From a virus: a stretch of DNA of 28,969 nt. The notes beneath the pieces were generated by a model. That model was not told the origin of the DNA. It did not search any database and was given only the letters and a program-made list of their open reading frames with translations. The position numbers and the translations under genes were made by a program. Location: the IMG/VR virus record IMGVR_UViG_3300037882_002148, positions 1 to 28,969 of that record. The stretch is one strand, 5' to 3'. Each line of letters begins with the position of its first letter. Position 1 is the first letter of the stretch. Positions 1-5,867 of the stretch are shown piece by piece.

Positions 1-28
1 ATTTAAACAGCTAATCATCAAAGCCATA

Positions 29-54
29 CACAGCTTAATGTGTAGCTGTGGTAT
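29..54. other. Imperfect inverted repeat upstream of the first promoter
   Basis: ACAGCT and AGCTGT, extended outward by ATAC and GTAT with one bulged G, can fold into a roughly 10-bp stem with a short loop. No T-tract follows, so it is not a canonical intrinsic terminator. It may be the 3' end of an upstream transcript or a stem-loop of the same kind as those seen further along. Nothing else is recognisable before the promoter. Confidence 0.4.
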
Positions 55-114
55 AGCATATTTCTAGTCGCTGTTTTATAGGAGAAAAGTCATAAAATCT
101 ATTAAATTTGATAG

Positions 115-143
115 TTGACAAGACATAAACAGCGTGATACGAT
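115..143 (+). promoter_or_regulatory. Sigma70-type promoter for the left accessory operon
   Basis: A perfect -35 hexamer TTGACA is followed after 17 bp by TACGAT (4 of 6 matches to TATAAT). Transcription would start near position 150. The short leader carries a TAAGGA ribosome-binding site about 11 bases before the first ATG. No other -35/-10 pair this good was found for the genes that follow, so it probably drives the whole plus-strand run. A host-type promoter fits immediate-early expression. Confidence 0.65.
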
Positions 144-185
144 AACAGAAGTTAAGCAAATTAATCACTAAGGAATAAAAAAAAC

Positions 186-605
186 ATGCAAGTAGATATT
201 ACACTCAAAACCACAGTAGACATTGACGATCTTCAAAATGTTTTAGATAGTTTAGACTATCATGAACTGAGTATTGACTGTGACGATGTAGACACAATCT
301 ATGGTAGTGATACCAATGAAAAGATCGAATATTTGCAGCTATGCGACAAGATCGGCGATACTTACAGCTATTATTGTGAACATCATAAAAAGTTTTTTTC
401 TGAGGATGAGTATAATGATAATTATATAGGTACCTATCTTACAAAAAAGGATTACGCTATGGAATATATACACTCTACAATCGATTTATCAGAATTGCCT
501 AGCATTATTCGTAATAACATAAATTGGTCTGATATAGCTGAGGATCTAACTACGGATCTAACTGTGATCGATATAGGCTATCATGTAGCGTTCTATAGGT
601 ATTAG
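186..605 (+). CDS. ArdA-like C-terminal domain protein, candidate antirestriction protein
   Basis: This 139-aa acidic protein is the first gene behind the strong promoter. Residues 80-139 follow the pattern of the C-terminal module of ArdA antirestriction proteins: YIGTY, then an acidic/aromatic 'DYAMEY' helix, 'ELPSII', an 'NINWSDIAEDL' segment where ArdA has (I/F)DY/W-x-x-(F/A)-A-x-D-L, and an aromatic end with GYHVAFYRY. ArdA proteins mimic DNA and block type I restriction enzymes; the many Asp/Glu residues here fit that. Residues 1-70 are not recognisable as the usual ArdA N-terminal part, so this may be a shortened or single-module relative. Early position suits a restriction-evasion role. 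The function is inferred from the motif pattern; an unrelated small phage protein sharing the fold is possible. Confidence 0.6.
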   Translation: MQVDITLKTTVDIDDLQNVLDSLDYHELSIDCDDVDTIYGSDTNEKIEYLQLCDKIGDTYSYYCEHHKKFFSEDEYNDNYIGTYLTKKDYAMEYIHSTIDLSELPSIIRNNINWSDIAEDLTTDLTVIDIGYHVAFYRY

Positions 606-608
606 GTA

Positions 609-643
609 ATTGCGCGGATCTCTTATGTAGAGATCCGCGCAAT
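609..643 (+). promoter_or_regulatory. Stem-loop cassette 1
   Basis: A perfect 14-bp stem (609-622 with 630-643) with a 7-nt loop lies directly behind the stop codon, inside a TAGGTAATT context shared with three other cassettes. The GCGGAT core is shared but the rest of the stem differs from the others. No T-run follows the stem, so it is more likely an RNA processing or stability element, or a weak terminator, than a classical intrinsic terminator. Confidence 0.7.
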
Positions 644-676
644 AGTAAATATTCATTCACTCACTCACTTAACATC

Positions 677-802
677 ATGAGAAATACTACACAGTCTACC
701 GATTATAAAATACTTAACACAGACGGATCAGTTATGTTTACCATCAATCCACTGTTAGCTATAGTTTTATTAGTAGTGGTAACATTAAAATTAATTAGGT
801 AA
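677..802 (+). CDS. 41-aa putative single-pass membrane microprotein
   Basis: A short open frame encodes a hydrophilic first half followed by a hydrophobic stretch (about residues 23-41: INPLLAIVLLVVVTLKLI, then R) long enough for one transmembrane helix. Its stop codon lies in the same TAGGTAATT motif that ends the neighbouring genes, and it fills a slot between two stem-loop cassettes. That is the strongest argument that it is a real gene. Against it, the upstream sequence (CACTTAACATC) lacks the clear CTAAGGAA ribosome-binding site of its neighbours. No family is recognised. By size and topology it could be an inner-membrane effector or a small superinfection or lysis modulator, but that is speculation. 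Confidence 0.45.
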   Translation: MRNTTQSTDYKILNTDGSVMFTINPLLAIVLLVVVTLKLIR

Positions 803-805
803 TTT

Positions 806-834
806 AGCGGATAGACTGCATAAGTCTATCCGCT
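806..834 (+). promoter_or_regulatory. Stem-loop cassette 2
   Basis: A perfect 12-bp stem (806-817 with 823-834) closes a 5-nt GCATA loop. The stem sequence AGCGGATAGACT is shared with cassettes 3 and 4. It is followed by GTATGATG, a short AATCAATC-type linker and CTAAGGAAATAAA, the ribosome-binding site of the next gene. Confidence 0.75.
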
Positions 835-870
835 GTATGATGGAATCAATCAACTAAGGAAATAAACAAA

Positions 871-1245
871 ATGCAGTCTAACAGTAAAGAAGTAAAGGAA
901 AAAATTAAGTTACACATCTTAGATTGTGTAACATTAGATGGTAATGAATTCGAGACGATAGAGAAAGCTTGTTTATATATGTATGATGAATTCGTGAGAG
1001 TTGCTAATTATCCGGCAAATAAGGCGCGGATACCTAACGATCAATTAAGGTTTTCCGATCATCTTTACGGCATTCCCTACAACTTCCATTTTTATTATAA
1101 TGATGTTAAGACATTCTTGGAATCTTTAGAGATCAACAATACTAGCGGTACAGATTATGATCTAGATGATATGCTTAAATTTTACCACTATCTTATCTAT
1201 AACTGCATGATCAAAGTAGTTAACAAAAATAGAAAAATAATTTAG
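871..1245 (+). CDS. Conserved small phage/plasmid-type protein (RIPNxQxRF family), function unknown
   Basis: This 124-aa protein contains a segment at residues 53-70, RIPNDQLRF followed by D-H-L-x-G-I-P, that I recognise from a small family common in phages and conjugative elements (pattern RIPNxQxRFxxxLxGLP, usually 100-140 aa and starting with a helix like KEKIKxHILDC, as here). No enzymatic motif is known to me for that family and no function should be assigned. Translation starts behind a good CTAAGGAAA ribosome-binding site that is nearly identical to the one before the 291-aa gene. The gene is bounded on both sides by stem-loop cassettes, which suggests insertion or exchange as a unit. 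Confidence 0.7.
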   Translation: MQSNSKEVKEKIKLHILDCVTLDGNEFETIEKACLYMYDEFVRVANYPANKARIPNDQLRFSDHLYGIPYNFHFYYNDVKTFLESLEINNTSGTDYDLDDMLKFYHYLIYNCMIKVVNKNRKII

Positions 1246-1252
1246 GTAATTT

Positions 1253-1281
1253 AGCGGATAGACTTATGCACTCTATCCGCT
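1253..1281 (+). promoter_or_regulatory. Stem-loop cassette 3
   Basis: A 10-bp stem (1253-1262 with 1272-1281) with a 9-nt loop. The left arm and both flanks (TTTAGGTAATTTAGCGGATAG before, GTATGATG-AATCAATC and AACTAAGGAAATAAA after) match cassette 2 almost base for base. The loop-side bases have drifted while pairing in the outer stem is kept, as expected for a selected RNA structure. Confidence 0.75.
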
Positions 1282-1323
1282 GTATGATGAAATCAATCGA
1301 ACTAACTAAGGAAATAAAACATT

Positions 1324-2199
1324 ATGGCAACTGCACAAGAGAGCATTACAGAATCTTACAATTTGATCGATGGTAAAATGGAAGTATGCCCAAAAAATAA
1401 GGGTAAGTATATTACACATAATTATCTATCTTATGGTGATTATGACAATAGCGGATCTGTTGAACGATCTAATGTAACATACATAATAGAAAATTATGCT
1501 TCAAACCGCTACCATTTAGTAGTAGGCTGGTGGGGATACAATCATATATACCTTAAAAATACTGCAATTAATGCAGAATTAATATGTGGATTATCAGAAT
1601 ATGCTAGTATTGATGATGACTATCTGTATAAATGGGAAGAAACGGAAGCAAAAAAACAATTTTTGGATAATTCTCTGAGTAATTATAAAGAACTTTACAA
1701 GGCGTTAGAATTGCATTTTGAGAATGATCCTACAATCGATCCTAGCATGATCGAAAATAGCGAGTATTTTTGGGAGTTATTTTCGATAATAAGATTAGAG
1801 TTCGACACATATTATCACTTTGAGAATTCGGTCTGTGTATTCAGAAGTAATAACTATGATAAAGATCAAGTTATTAATTTGTGCTTAGAATATTATGCAC
1901 AAAATGCAGTCATCAAACCGTTATCCGGCGATGAATTATTAAATAAATTATCACCAATAGCCTACAGATTAATGTATAATTCAAAAAATGAAGATGTAAT
2001 CTATACAATGGTAGTATATACATACACTTGTATAGATTGCCTAGCCGGATCTAGTGATTATCTATTTGATCATACCTATCCTTTTTATGAGATCGAGATC
2101 GATAAATCTAGCAGCTACGAAACAATACTAAGTAGTTTAATTGCTAGCTATGAGCATATCTGTGATTATGCTTATGAGCAGTTGGATAAGTTAGTTTAA
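1324..2199 (+). CDS. Hypothetical early protein, 291 aa, tyrosine/acid rich
   Basis: I do not recognise a defined domain. Residues 38-110 show a pattern seen in uncharacterised phage and plasmid proteins that often sit near ArdA-like genes: 'YGDYDNSGSVERSN', a hydrophobic strand, 'VVGWWGY', then 'SEYASIDDDYLYKWEETEA'. The remainder is rich in Tyr, Asp and Glu, has no transmembrane segment or catalytic motif I can name, and is probably alpha-helical. The start is fixed by CTAAGGAAATAAA just upstream. Cassettes 3 and 4 flank it. The combination with an ArdA-like gene and a RIPN-family gene resembles early accessory modules of mobile elements, but the role is unknown. Confidence 0.7.
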   Translation: MATAQESITESYNLIDGKMEVCPKNKGKYITHNYLSYGDYDNSGSVERSNVTYIIENYASNRYHLVVGWWGYNHIYLKNTAINAELICGLSEYASIDDDYLYKWEETEAKKQFLDNSLSNYKELYKALELHFENDPTIDPSMIENSEYFWELFSIIRLEFDTYYHFENSVCVFRSNNYDKDQVINLCLEYYAQNAVIKPLSGDELLNKLSPIAYRLMYNSKNEDVIYTMVVYTYTCIDCLAGSSDYLFDHTYPFYEIEIDKSSSYETILSSLIASYEHICDYAYEQLDKLV

Positions 2200-2212
2200 T
2201 TTAGGTAATTTT

Positions 2213-2239
2213 GCGGATAGACATTCATTCACTATCCGC
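2213..2239 (+). promoter_or_regulatory. Stem-loop cassette 4
   Basis: An 8-bp stem (GCGGATAG with CTATCCGC) closes an 11-nt loop. The TTTAGGTAATTTTGCGGATAG and CTATCCGCTGTATGATGAAG flanks repeat those of cassettes 2 and 3, and the CACTAAGGAAT ribosome-binding site follows. This is the most diverged copy. Confidence 0.7.
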
Positions 2240-2286
2240 TGTATGATGAAGATTCAACCAACCAACTCACTAAGGAATCAATCAAA

Positions 2287-2598
2287 ATGACTATCTTTCT
2301 AACTGACGATCAAAAAACATTTTTAAATCAGTCGATAGCTGATTGTAACGACAGTACGGACGTATACACGGCTTTGATATACAATAAACTTTTTGATCAA
2401 TACGGGGATGATGATCTGTTTGCTATAATATCATCTACAATGAATGCCGAAAAAAATAATAATATAACGGCTTTTCGGGTAAAATGTGACGTGTTCACAG
2501 CCGATCTTAGTAGATCGGCTTTTTTGTGCCTACTCATCCTAGAATGCCCTGTAACGCTCGAAAATACAGTTCGTGCTAGATTCTACCTAATTAGATAA
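2287..2598 (+). CDS. Hypothetical small protein whose 3' part overlaps an intrinsic terminator
   Basis: The frame is open for 103 aa and begins behind CACTAAGGAA like its neighbours. Residues 1 to about 70 are acidic and look like the other genes of this run. From about residue 71 the frame passes straight through a 9-bp hairpin with a T-run, and the remaining residues are of different, more hydrophobic and Cys/Leu-rich character. Either the original stop codon was lost so that the frame now extends into the terminator, or the gene is a truncated remnant. No family is recognised. Confidence 0.45.
   Translation: MTIFLTDDQKTFLNQSIADCNDSTDVYTALIYNKLFDQYGDDDLFAIISSTMNAEKNNNITAFRVKCDVFTADLSRSAFLCLLILECPVTLENTVRARFYLIR
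2499..2525 (+). terminator. Intrinsic terminator ending the left operon
   Basis: AGCCGATCT and AGATCGGCT form a perfect 9-bp GC-containing stem around a 4-nt TAGT loop, immediately followed by six T residues. This is a canonical rho-independent terminator on the plus strand. It lies inside the last open frame of the operon, about 70 bases before that frame's stop codon. Confidence 0.85.
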
Positions 2599-2623
2599 TC
2601 AATAGCCTTGTAGGGCATTCTAG
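2539..2623. repeat. 12-bp perfect inverted repeat
   Basis: CTAGAATGCCCT at 2539-2550 is exactly complementary to AGGGCATTCTAG at 2612-2623, leaving about 60 bases between the arms. It sits just behind the terminator and directly abuts a second inverted repeat. It could be a long-range hairpin in an RNA, a protein-binding pair or the end of a lost element. Confidence 0.6.
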
Positions 2624-3042
2624 CCGTCTCTCAGTGCAAGATTATTAAATTTAATAACTGAGAGACTGCAAGCCGAGATTGATCGCTTAGAATACTAGTA
2701 CAAATAGCCTAAAATGACAGTAGTATGTGCATACTAAGCCATTATGCTGAACTTCATCCTGAAGTATTGACAAAAGCACAGTAGTATCGGTGTAGTGAGT
2801 CTCTGTGTATGTAGTGCGCCTGTATTACGACAAAAAAGACAGTGTATTATGTATGTAGTACGCGGTGACGACGTAGGTGCCTGATATATTATGCTGTTGT
2901 GCGGCGATTGTGATATTATGCGGCTATTGTGTAGTTGAAGGGGTGCGGGGGGTTTCTCTATTAAAAGTGAGAGGCTACAGTTTGTATATAGCAGCTAAGT
3001 AATTATATCAAAAATTGCCGAAAAATTTTTTTTTACAAAAAA
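2599..3042. other. Non-coding stretch between convergent gene runs
   Basis: No frame of convincing length is present on either strand. The stretch holds two inverted repeats (listed separately), the compact hairpins TAGTATG-TG-CATACTA (2721-2736) and ACTTCA-TCC-TGAAGT (2751-2765), and imperfect direct repeats: ACAGTAGTAT at 2717 and 2778, and GTATGTAGTGCGC at 2807 with GTATGTAGTACGC at 2851. A TTGACA at 2767-2772 is followed 18 bases later by the weak -10 TGTAGT, so a short plus-strand non-coding RNA is possible. No tRNA was recognised. The part near 2930-2960 is unusually G-rich for this window. Confidence 0.6.
2626..2666. repeat. 10-bp inverted repeat enclosing a 16-bp AT palindrome
   Basis: GTCTCTCAGT (2626-2635) pairs with ACTGAGAGAC (2657-2666). 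Between and slightly overlapping them lies TTATTAAATTTAATAA (2642-2657), a perfect 16-bp palindrome. The arrangement can fold as a stem with an AT-rich inner stem, or serve as a dyad operator. No protein can be assigned to it. Confidence 0.6.
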
Positions 3043-3666
3043 TTAACAAGAAATGGGTCTAAATTTTGAATAGGCAGTAATTATAGTTCTTGATATGTTC
3101 GTATAACTATACCCATGTAATATCTTGCGTATAGTGATTACATTTCGTCCATACTTGTCAGCAATATCTTGTGAGGATACACCAGACAAATACAATTCTG
3201 GGATATATTTTATAATTTCCTCAGATAAGCTACCATTTAACAAACCATATTCCCTCATATTTCTCATATTATCTTGGTGAGTACCTAGTGATAGATTACT
3301 AGGATGAATATTCAACTTGATATTATCTTTATGCATCACATGAAGATTATCATGTATTTTTCCATTAACAATTTGATACATGAATCTGTGTGAGGATTGT
3401 CGAATTTGTTTTTTATTAGCATATCTACAAGCCAGACTAAATCCTCCATATCCGCCACCAATCAGCGAACCTTTCCATAACCAAGTATTATCATCGACAA
3501 TATCAATGAATGATTCAAATATAGAAATGCGATGTCTAATGTAATCTTCTGGGTAGGGTAAGAAATGTGAAAGATCATCTAATAATTTTGTGCCACATAT
3601 ATGAGTTGCACAGTTATAATTTTTGGGTTTGGGGGTATAAATTTTTTTACCAGAAAAAATTGTCAT
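3043..3666 (-). CDS. HNH endonuclease with C-terminal helix-turn-helix (homing-endonuclease type)
   Basis: Residues about 93-133 form an HNH module of the phage type: S-H-R-x-M-Y near the start, NGKIHDNLHVMHKDN, then HPSNLSLGTHQDNM. Residues about 145-190 (LSEEIIKYIPELYLSG, SSQDIADKYG, TIRKIL) are the helix-turn-helix that usually follows in free-standing homing endonucleases and contacts the target DNA. The Cys residues found in many zinc-stabilised relatives (HKCDNPxCVNPEHL) are missing here, and the change could affect folding or activity. It is the last gene of the minus-strand operon, 17 bases after another HNH gene of a different subtype. It probably cuts phage DNA at a specific site to spread itself. 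Confidence 0.85.
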   Translation of the reverse strand: MTIFSGKKIYTPKPKNYNCATHICGTKLLDDLSHFLPYPEDYIRHRISIFESFIDIVDDNTWLWKGSLIGGGYGGFSLACRYANKKQIRQSSHRFMYQIVNGKIHDNLHVMHKDNIKLNIHPSNLSLGTHQDNMRNMREYGLLNGSLSEEIIKYIPELYLSGVSSQDIADKYGRNVITIRKILHGYSYTNISRTIITAYSKFRPISC

Positions 3667-3683
3667 AATTATTTGTCAGTCAA

Positions 3684-4379
3684 TCAATATATTGGAGTAG
3701 GTTTATTCCATTTTGCTTGATTCTCTATATGCTCTTTCACCAACAGATCTAATTTTTCTTGATATTTTGTTGTAAAGCATACAGTATAATCAGGCAACCA
3801 ATTTGGAACAGATTGTAAATATCGTTGTGGAGATACTAATTGAGATTTAGTACCAAATTGATAGTGGATGTTTTGGAGATAATCTATTGGGAGCGAACCA
3901 AAATTCATATGTTGTTTGATAGTTGGCAATCTAATTGCTGTTAGGAAACTATTACCATGATGATTTACACCTAATGGTAGAGAATTAGTAGTTTTCTTCA
4001 GTGCAGTGTTGAACCAATTTGTCACTAATTCTAGATTTGCTCTTTGGTTGTTGGTAGGATCACCATCTATATGATTAATGACCCAATTGGCATTAGTTTT
4101 GATACCATATATTAGTTCGTGTATGTATTTCATTTTTCCATTTGATCTTGTACAAAATCTACCATTATTATCCACACCAAAATTATATTGTTTTAGTAGT
4201 GGTACAGAAGAGAGATCAATAGTGTTGGTATAGAGATCACCAGTGATAGTGTTTAATACGTGTAGCTGGTTGTCTACAAATAATTGATTGTATGTTATTT
4301 TTTTTCCAGTTTTATTGATGTTGTGATTAGGCAGATCGAATTGATAGAGTTTAGTACTGTCATCTGTAATGACATGCAT
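3684..4379 (-). CDS. HNH homing-type endonuclease, copy A
   Basis: This 231-aa protein carries an HNH core: H87 in 'YIHELI', VINHIDGDPTNN at about 100-111, and N115-L-E, followed by 'N-x-A-x-K' and a conserved DNA-binding tail. It is a close paralogue of the protein encoded from 19736 down to 19044. The two share most of their length, including the motifs FDLPNHN, NQLFVD, TNTIDLS and LPLGVNH, and are clearly similar at DNA level too. Copy A lies 3 bases downstream of an 83-aa gene in the accessory operon; copy B lies among structural genes. HNH enzymes of this kind nick or cut DNA with one metal ion. Self-propagation within or between phage genomes is the likely role. Confidence 0.85.
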   Translation of the reverse strand: MHVITDDSTKLYQFDLPNHNINKTGKKITYNQLFVDNQLHVLNTITGDLYTNTIDLSSVPLLKQYNFGVDNNGRFCTRSNGKMKYIHELIYGIKTNANWVINHIDGDPTNNQRANLELVTNWFNTALKKTTNSLPLGVNHHGNSFLTAIRLPTIKQHMNFGSLPIDYLQNIHYQFGTKSQLVSPQRYLQSVPNWLPDYTVCFTTKYQEKLDLLVKEHIENQAKWNKPTPIY

Positions 4380-4382
4380 GAT

Positions 4383-4634
4383 TTATGATCCACCAGCCGA
4401 TTCAATTGATTGAAGTTCACCAGTAAATATGTTATTAAATATGGTGTAAGATGCAAGATCTTTGAAGCAAACGCGACCAATAAATTCATGTTTAGAGAGT
4501 TTATTGGCTGGATAGCCATTTTGTAGAGTGGTGTGACTACAAAGAGTGGCACCAGATGAAGCTAAAGCAAATACAAAAGATTGAGTTTTTGCTGTGGACA
4601 TAGTGAATGAGATATCGTAATAGATGGGGTTCAT
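4383..4634 (-). CDS. Hypothetical protein, 83 aa
   Basis: The start codon overlaps the stop codon of the preceding gene by 4 bases (ATGA), so the two are translationally coupled. The protein is rich in Ser, Ala and Thr in its first half (around MSTAKTQSFVFALASSGAT) and ends in SAGGS. The hydrophobic patch at residues 19-29 is too short and too polar for a confident membrane segment. An internal ATG at residue 12 is an alternative start. I recognise no family. The gene sits directly before the HNH copy A gene. Confidence 0.6.
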   Translation of the reverse strand: MNPIYYDISFTMSTAKTQSFVFALASSGATLCSHTTLQNGYPANKLSKHEFIGRVCFKDLASYTIFNNIFTGELQSIESAGGS

Positions 4635-5023
4635 GTGGTTAAAATATAGCCGTTAGTGGATAGAAAATTATATACAGATTTTAGATGAATATATTGGTGA
4701 ATAATATAGATGGTACGATTGTTGGAAGTATGTTGTTCTGTGGTGTGTTGTGATCGATCCAGTAATAATTGATAATCTAGTGCAGAGATATTAGGTGAAA
4801 TATTTTTAAGAACACCCACTAAATTCAAAAATACAGGTTTTGGTTCGATTAGGAGAGGTTCTAATATATTATTGTGTATGTCATAAGAGCGACACACGTA
4901 GGAGCAATGGAGGTATAGATAATCAGTTTTAGATTCACCAGCAGTTTCATGATTGTCCCATAAAACGCCAGTACTGCTGCTACAGTACTTGGCAAATTTG
5001 TTAATAAAATAATCGTATGTCAT
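4631..5023 (-). CDS. Paralogous-family phage protein, member 1 (130 aa)
   Basis: One of four related proteins in this operon (the others end at 6306, 6697 and 8083). Shared layout: a start of the form M-x-Y-x-x-F, a variable middle, EPxPVF, then 'P-N-I-S-A-L-x-x-Q-L-L-x-D', and a C-terminal 'K-x-V-Y-x-F-L-x-x-x-x-Y-I'. It is closest to the 135-aa member, with which it shares PNISAL and the Y-x-F-L ending. This copy lacks the W-x-x-GG-x-x-x-GSCW motif present in the two central members. Function unknown. It follows a paralogous-pair partner (87 aa) with one base between them. Confidence 0.75.
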   Translation of the reverse strand: MTYDYFINKFAKYCSSSTGVLWDNHETAGESKTDYLYLHCSYVCRSYDIHNNILEPLLIEPKPVFLNLVGVLKNISPNISALDYQLLLDRSQHTTEQHTSNNRTIYIIHQYIHLKSVYNFLSTNGYILTT

Positions 5024-5024
5024 A

Positions 5025-5288
5025 TTATGTATCTAGTAGAGCGTCACAGAGATTACGAAGTTGAGTGAGGTATTGGGTACCAACGGTAGTATTGTTTCCA
5101 ATGGAGTAGGTAAAAGATGTGCCTAATTTAAACTGGATAGTATTGTTGCGGATGCAAGAGATAGTTAGTGCTTCTTCATGCATATCGGCATTATCAAATA
5201 ATTTAATAGCGGTATTTAGGAGCAGATCACGTCGATTGATTTCCGCTTGTAGTTCAGTAGTGGTGAATTGACTTAATTTGTTAGACAT
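5025..5288 (-). CDS. Small paralogous protein, member 1 (87 aa)
   Basis: Its N-terminus (KL-x-x-F-TTTELQAEINRRD) matches that of the 76-aa protein ending at 7860 (KLRDVTTKELRDELALRD), and both then continue with a beta-rich region. The two are probably duplicates. The helical 'T-T-x-E-L-x-x-E-L/I-x-x-R-D' start is common in small phage proteins of unknown role. It overlaps the preceding 102-aa gene by 16 bases and is followed after one base by the 130-aa gene. Confidence 0.7.
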   Translation of the reverse strand: MSNKLSQFTTTELQAEINRRDLLLNTAIKLFDNADMHEEALTISCIRNNTIQFKLGTSFTYSIGNNTTVGTQYLTQLRNLCDALLDT

Positions 5289-5581
5289 AATTCTTTAGTG
5301 ATTGGGTGAGCGATAACTGGGACTATTTCGAGAGAATCCACAAATTTACAGTATGTATCATACATAATTGTGTGGTCATAGCAATATCGTGAATTTTTTT
5401 TGAGATAGATTTTGATATTTTCAAGAAGTTGGTCGAGAGCAGATTGTGCGGCAGCAAGAGTAGAATAGCAGAGCGTGATATCTAATGTTGCCGACCAGCT
5501 TATTGATGAAGACCCATCTAGTGGTTCGTCATAGATTAATGTATCGTCGCCAACAGTTTGAACGATTGTGTATAATTGCAT
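5273..5581 (-). CDS. Hypothetical small phage protein, 102 aa
   Basis: The frame is open further upstream, but the ATG encoding MQLYTIVQTVGDD is preferred because it lies just behind the stop codon of the previous gene and avoids a 120-base overlap. The protein alternates beta strands and a helix (STLAAAQSALDQLLENIKIY) and ends with a strand containing SLEIVPV. The pattern 'xxxVQTVxDDxxIxDEP...TLxxAQxxxDxL...xxEIVPV' is typical of small uncharacterised phage proteins. No function is known to me. Confidence 0.65.
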   Translation of the reverse strand: MQLYTIVQTVGDDTLIYDEPLDGSSSISWSATLDITLCYSTLAAAQSALDQLLENIKIYLKKNSRYCYDHTIMYDTYCKFVDSLEIVPVIAHPITKELCLTN

Positions 5582-5582
5582 A

Positions 5583-5867
5583 TTAGAGAATGATCCAATT
5601 GTAGTCTGATTGTAGCATGATTGATTCAGAACCATCATATTCGTGGATATGGAATGGTACACCTTCTTCGATAGATGCCACCTCCAAGCCAACAGCAGAC
5701 CAATAGCCATGTTCCCATTTTTCGGTAGCTTTAGATTTTATATCGGCTGCGGGAGCATTAGATTCAATCATTTCGATGATCTCGTAGTCAGTGAGACATT
5801 CTGGGTATTCTGAATTCCAAGAATACCAGCCAGCACCGTAATCAGGACTAACAATAATTTTTTTCAT
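5583..5867 (-). CDS. Conserved small phage protein (DYGAGWYSWNSE type), 94 aa
   Basis: The chosen ATG (MKKIIVSPDYGAGW) overlaps the stop codon of the preceding kinase-like gene by 4 bases (ATGA); upstream in-frame codons would extend the overlap. The N-terminal pattern, a strand followed by DYGAGWYSWN, and the C-terminal PFHIHEYDGSE motif are recognisable from a conserved family of roughly 90-100 aa proteins in many tailed phages. The role of that family is not established as far as I know. No membrane segment or enzymatic motif is visible. Confidence 0.75.
   Translation of the reverse strand: MKKIIVSPDYGAGWYSWNSEYPECLTDYEIIEMIESNAPAADIKSKATEKWEHGYWSAVGLEVASIEEGVPFHIHEYDGSESIMLQSDYNWIIL

Noticed and set aside
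2767-2796. TTGACA-18-TGTAGT as a definite promoter
   Set aside because: The -10 is poor and no gene follows in the right direction; it is noted only as a possible source of a non-coding RNA.
2599-3042. tRNA gene or CRISPR array in the non-coding stretch
   Set aside because: No cloverleaf or T-arm GGTTCGA-type sequence and no regularly spaced identical repeats were seen; the direct repeats are short, few and imperfect.
4295-4552. 85-codon frame overlapping the HNH copy A gene and the 83-aa gene on the same strand
   Set aside because: It overlaps two better-placed genes in another frame and has no family pattern or ribosome-binding site.
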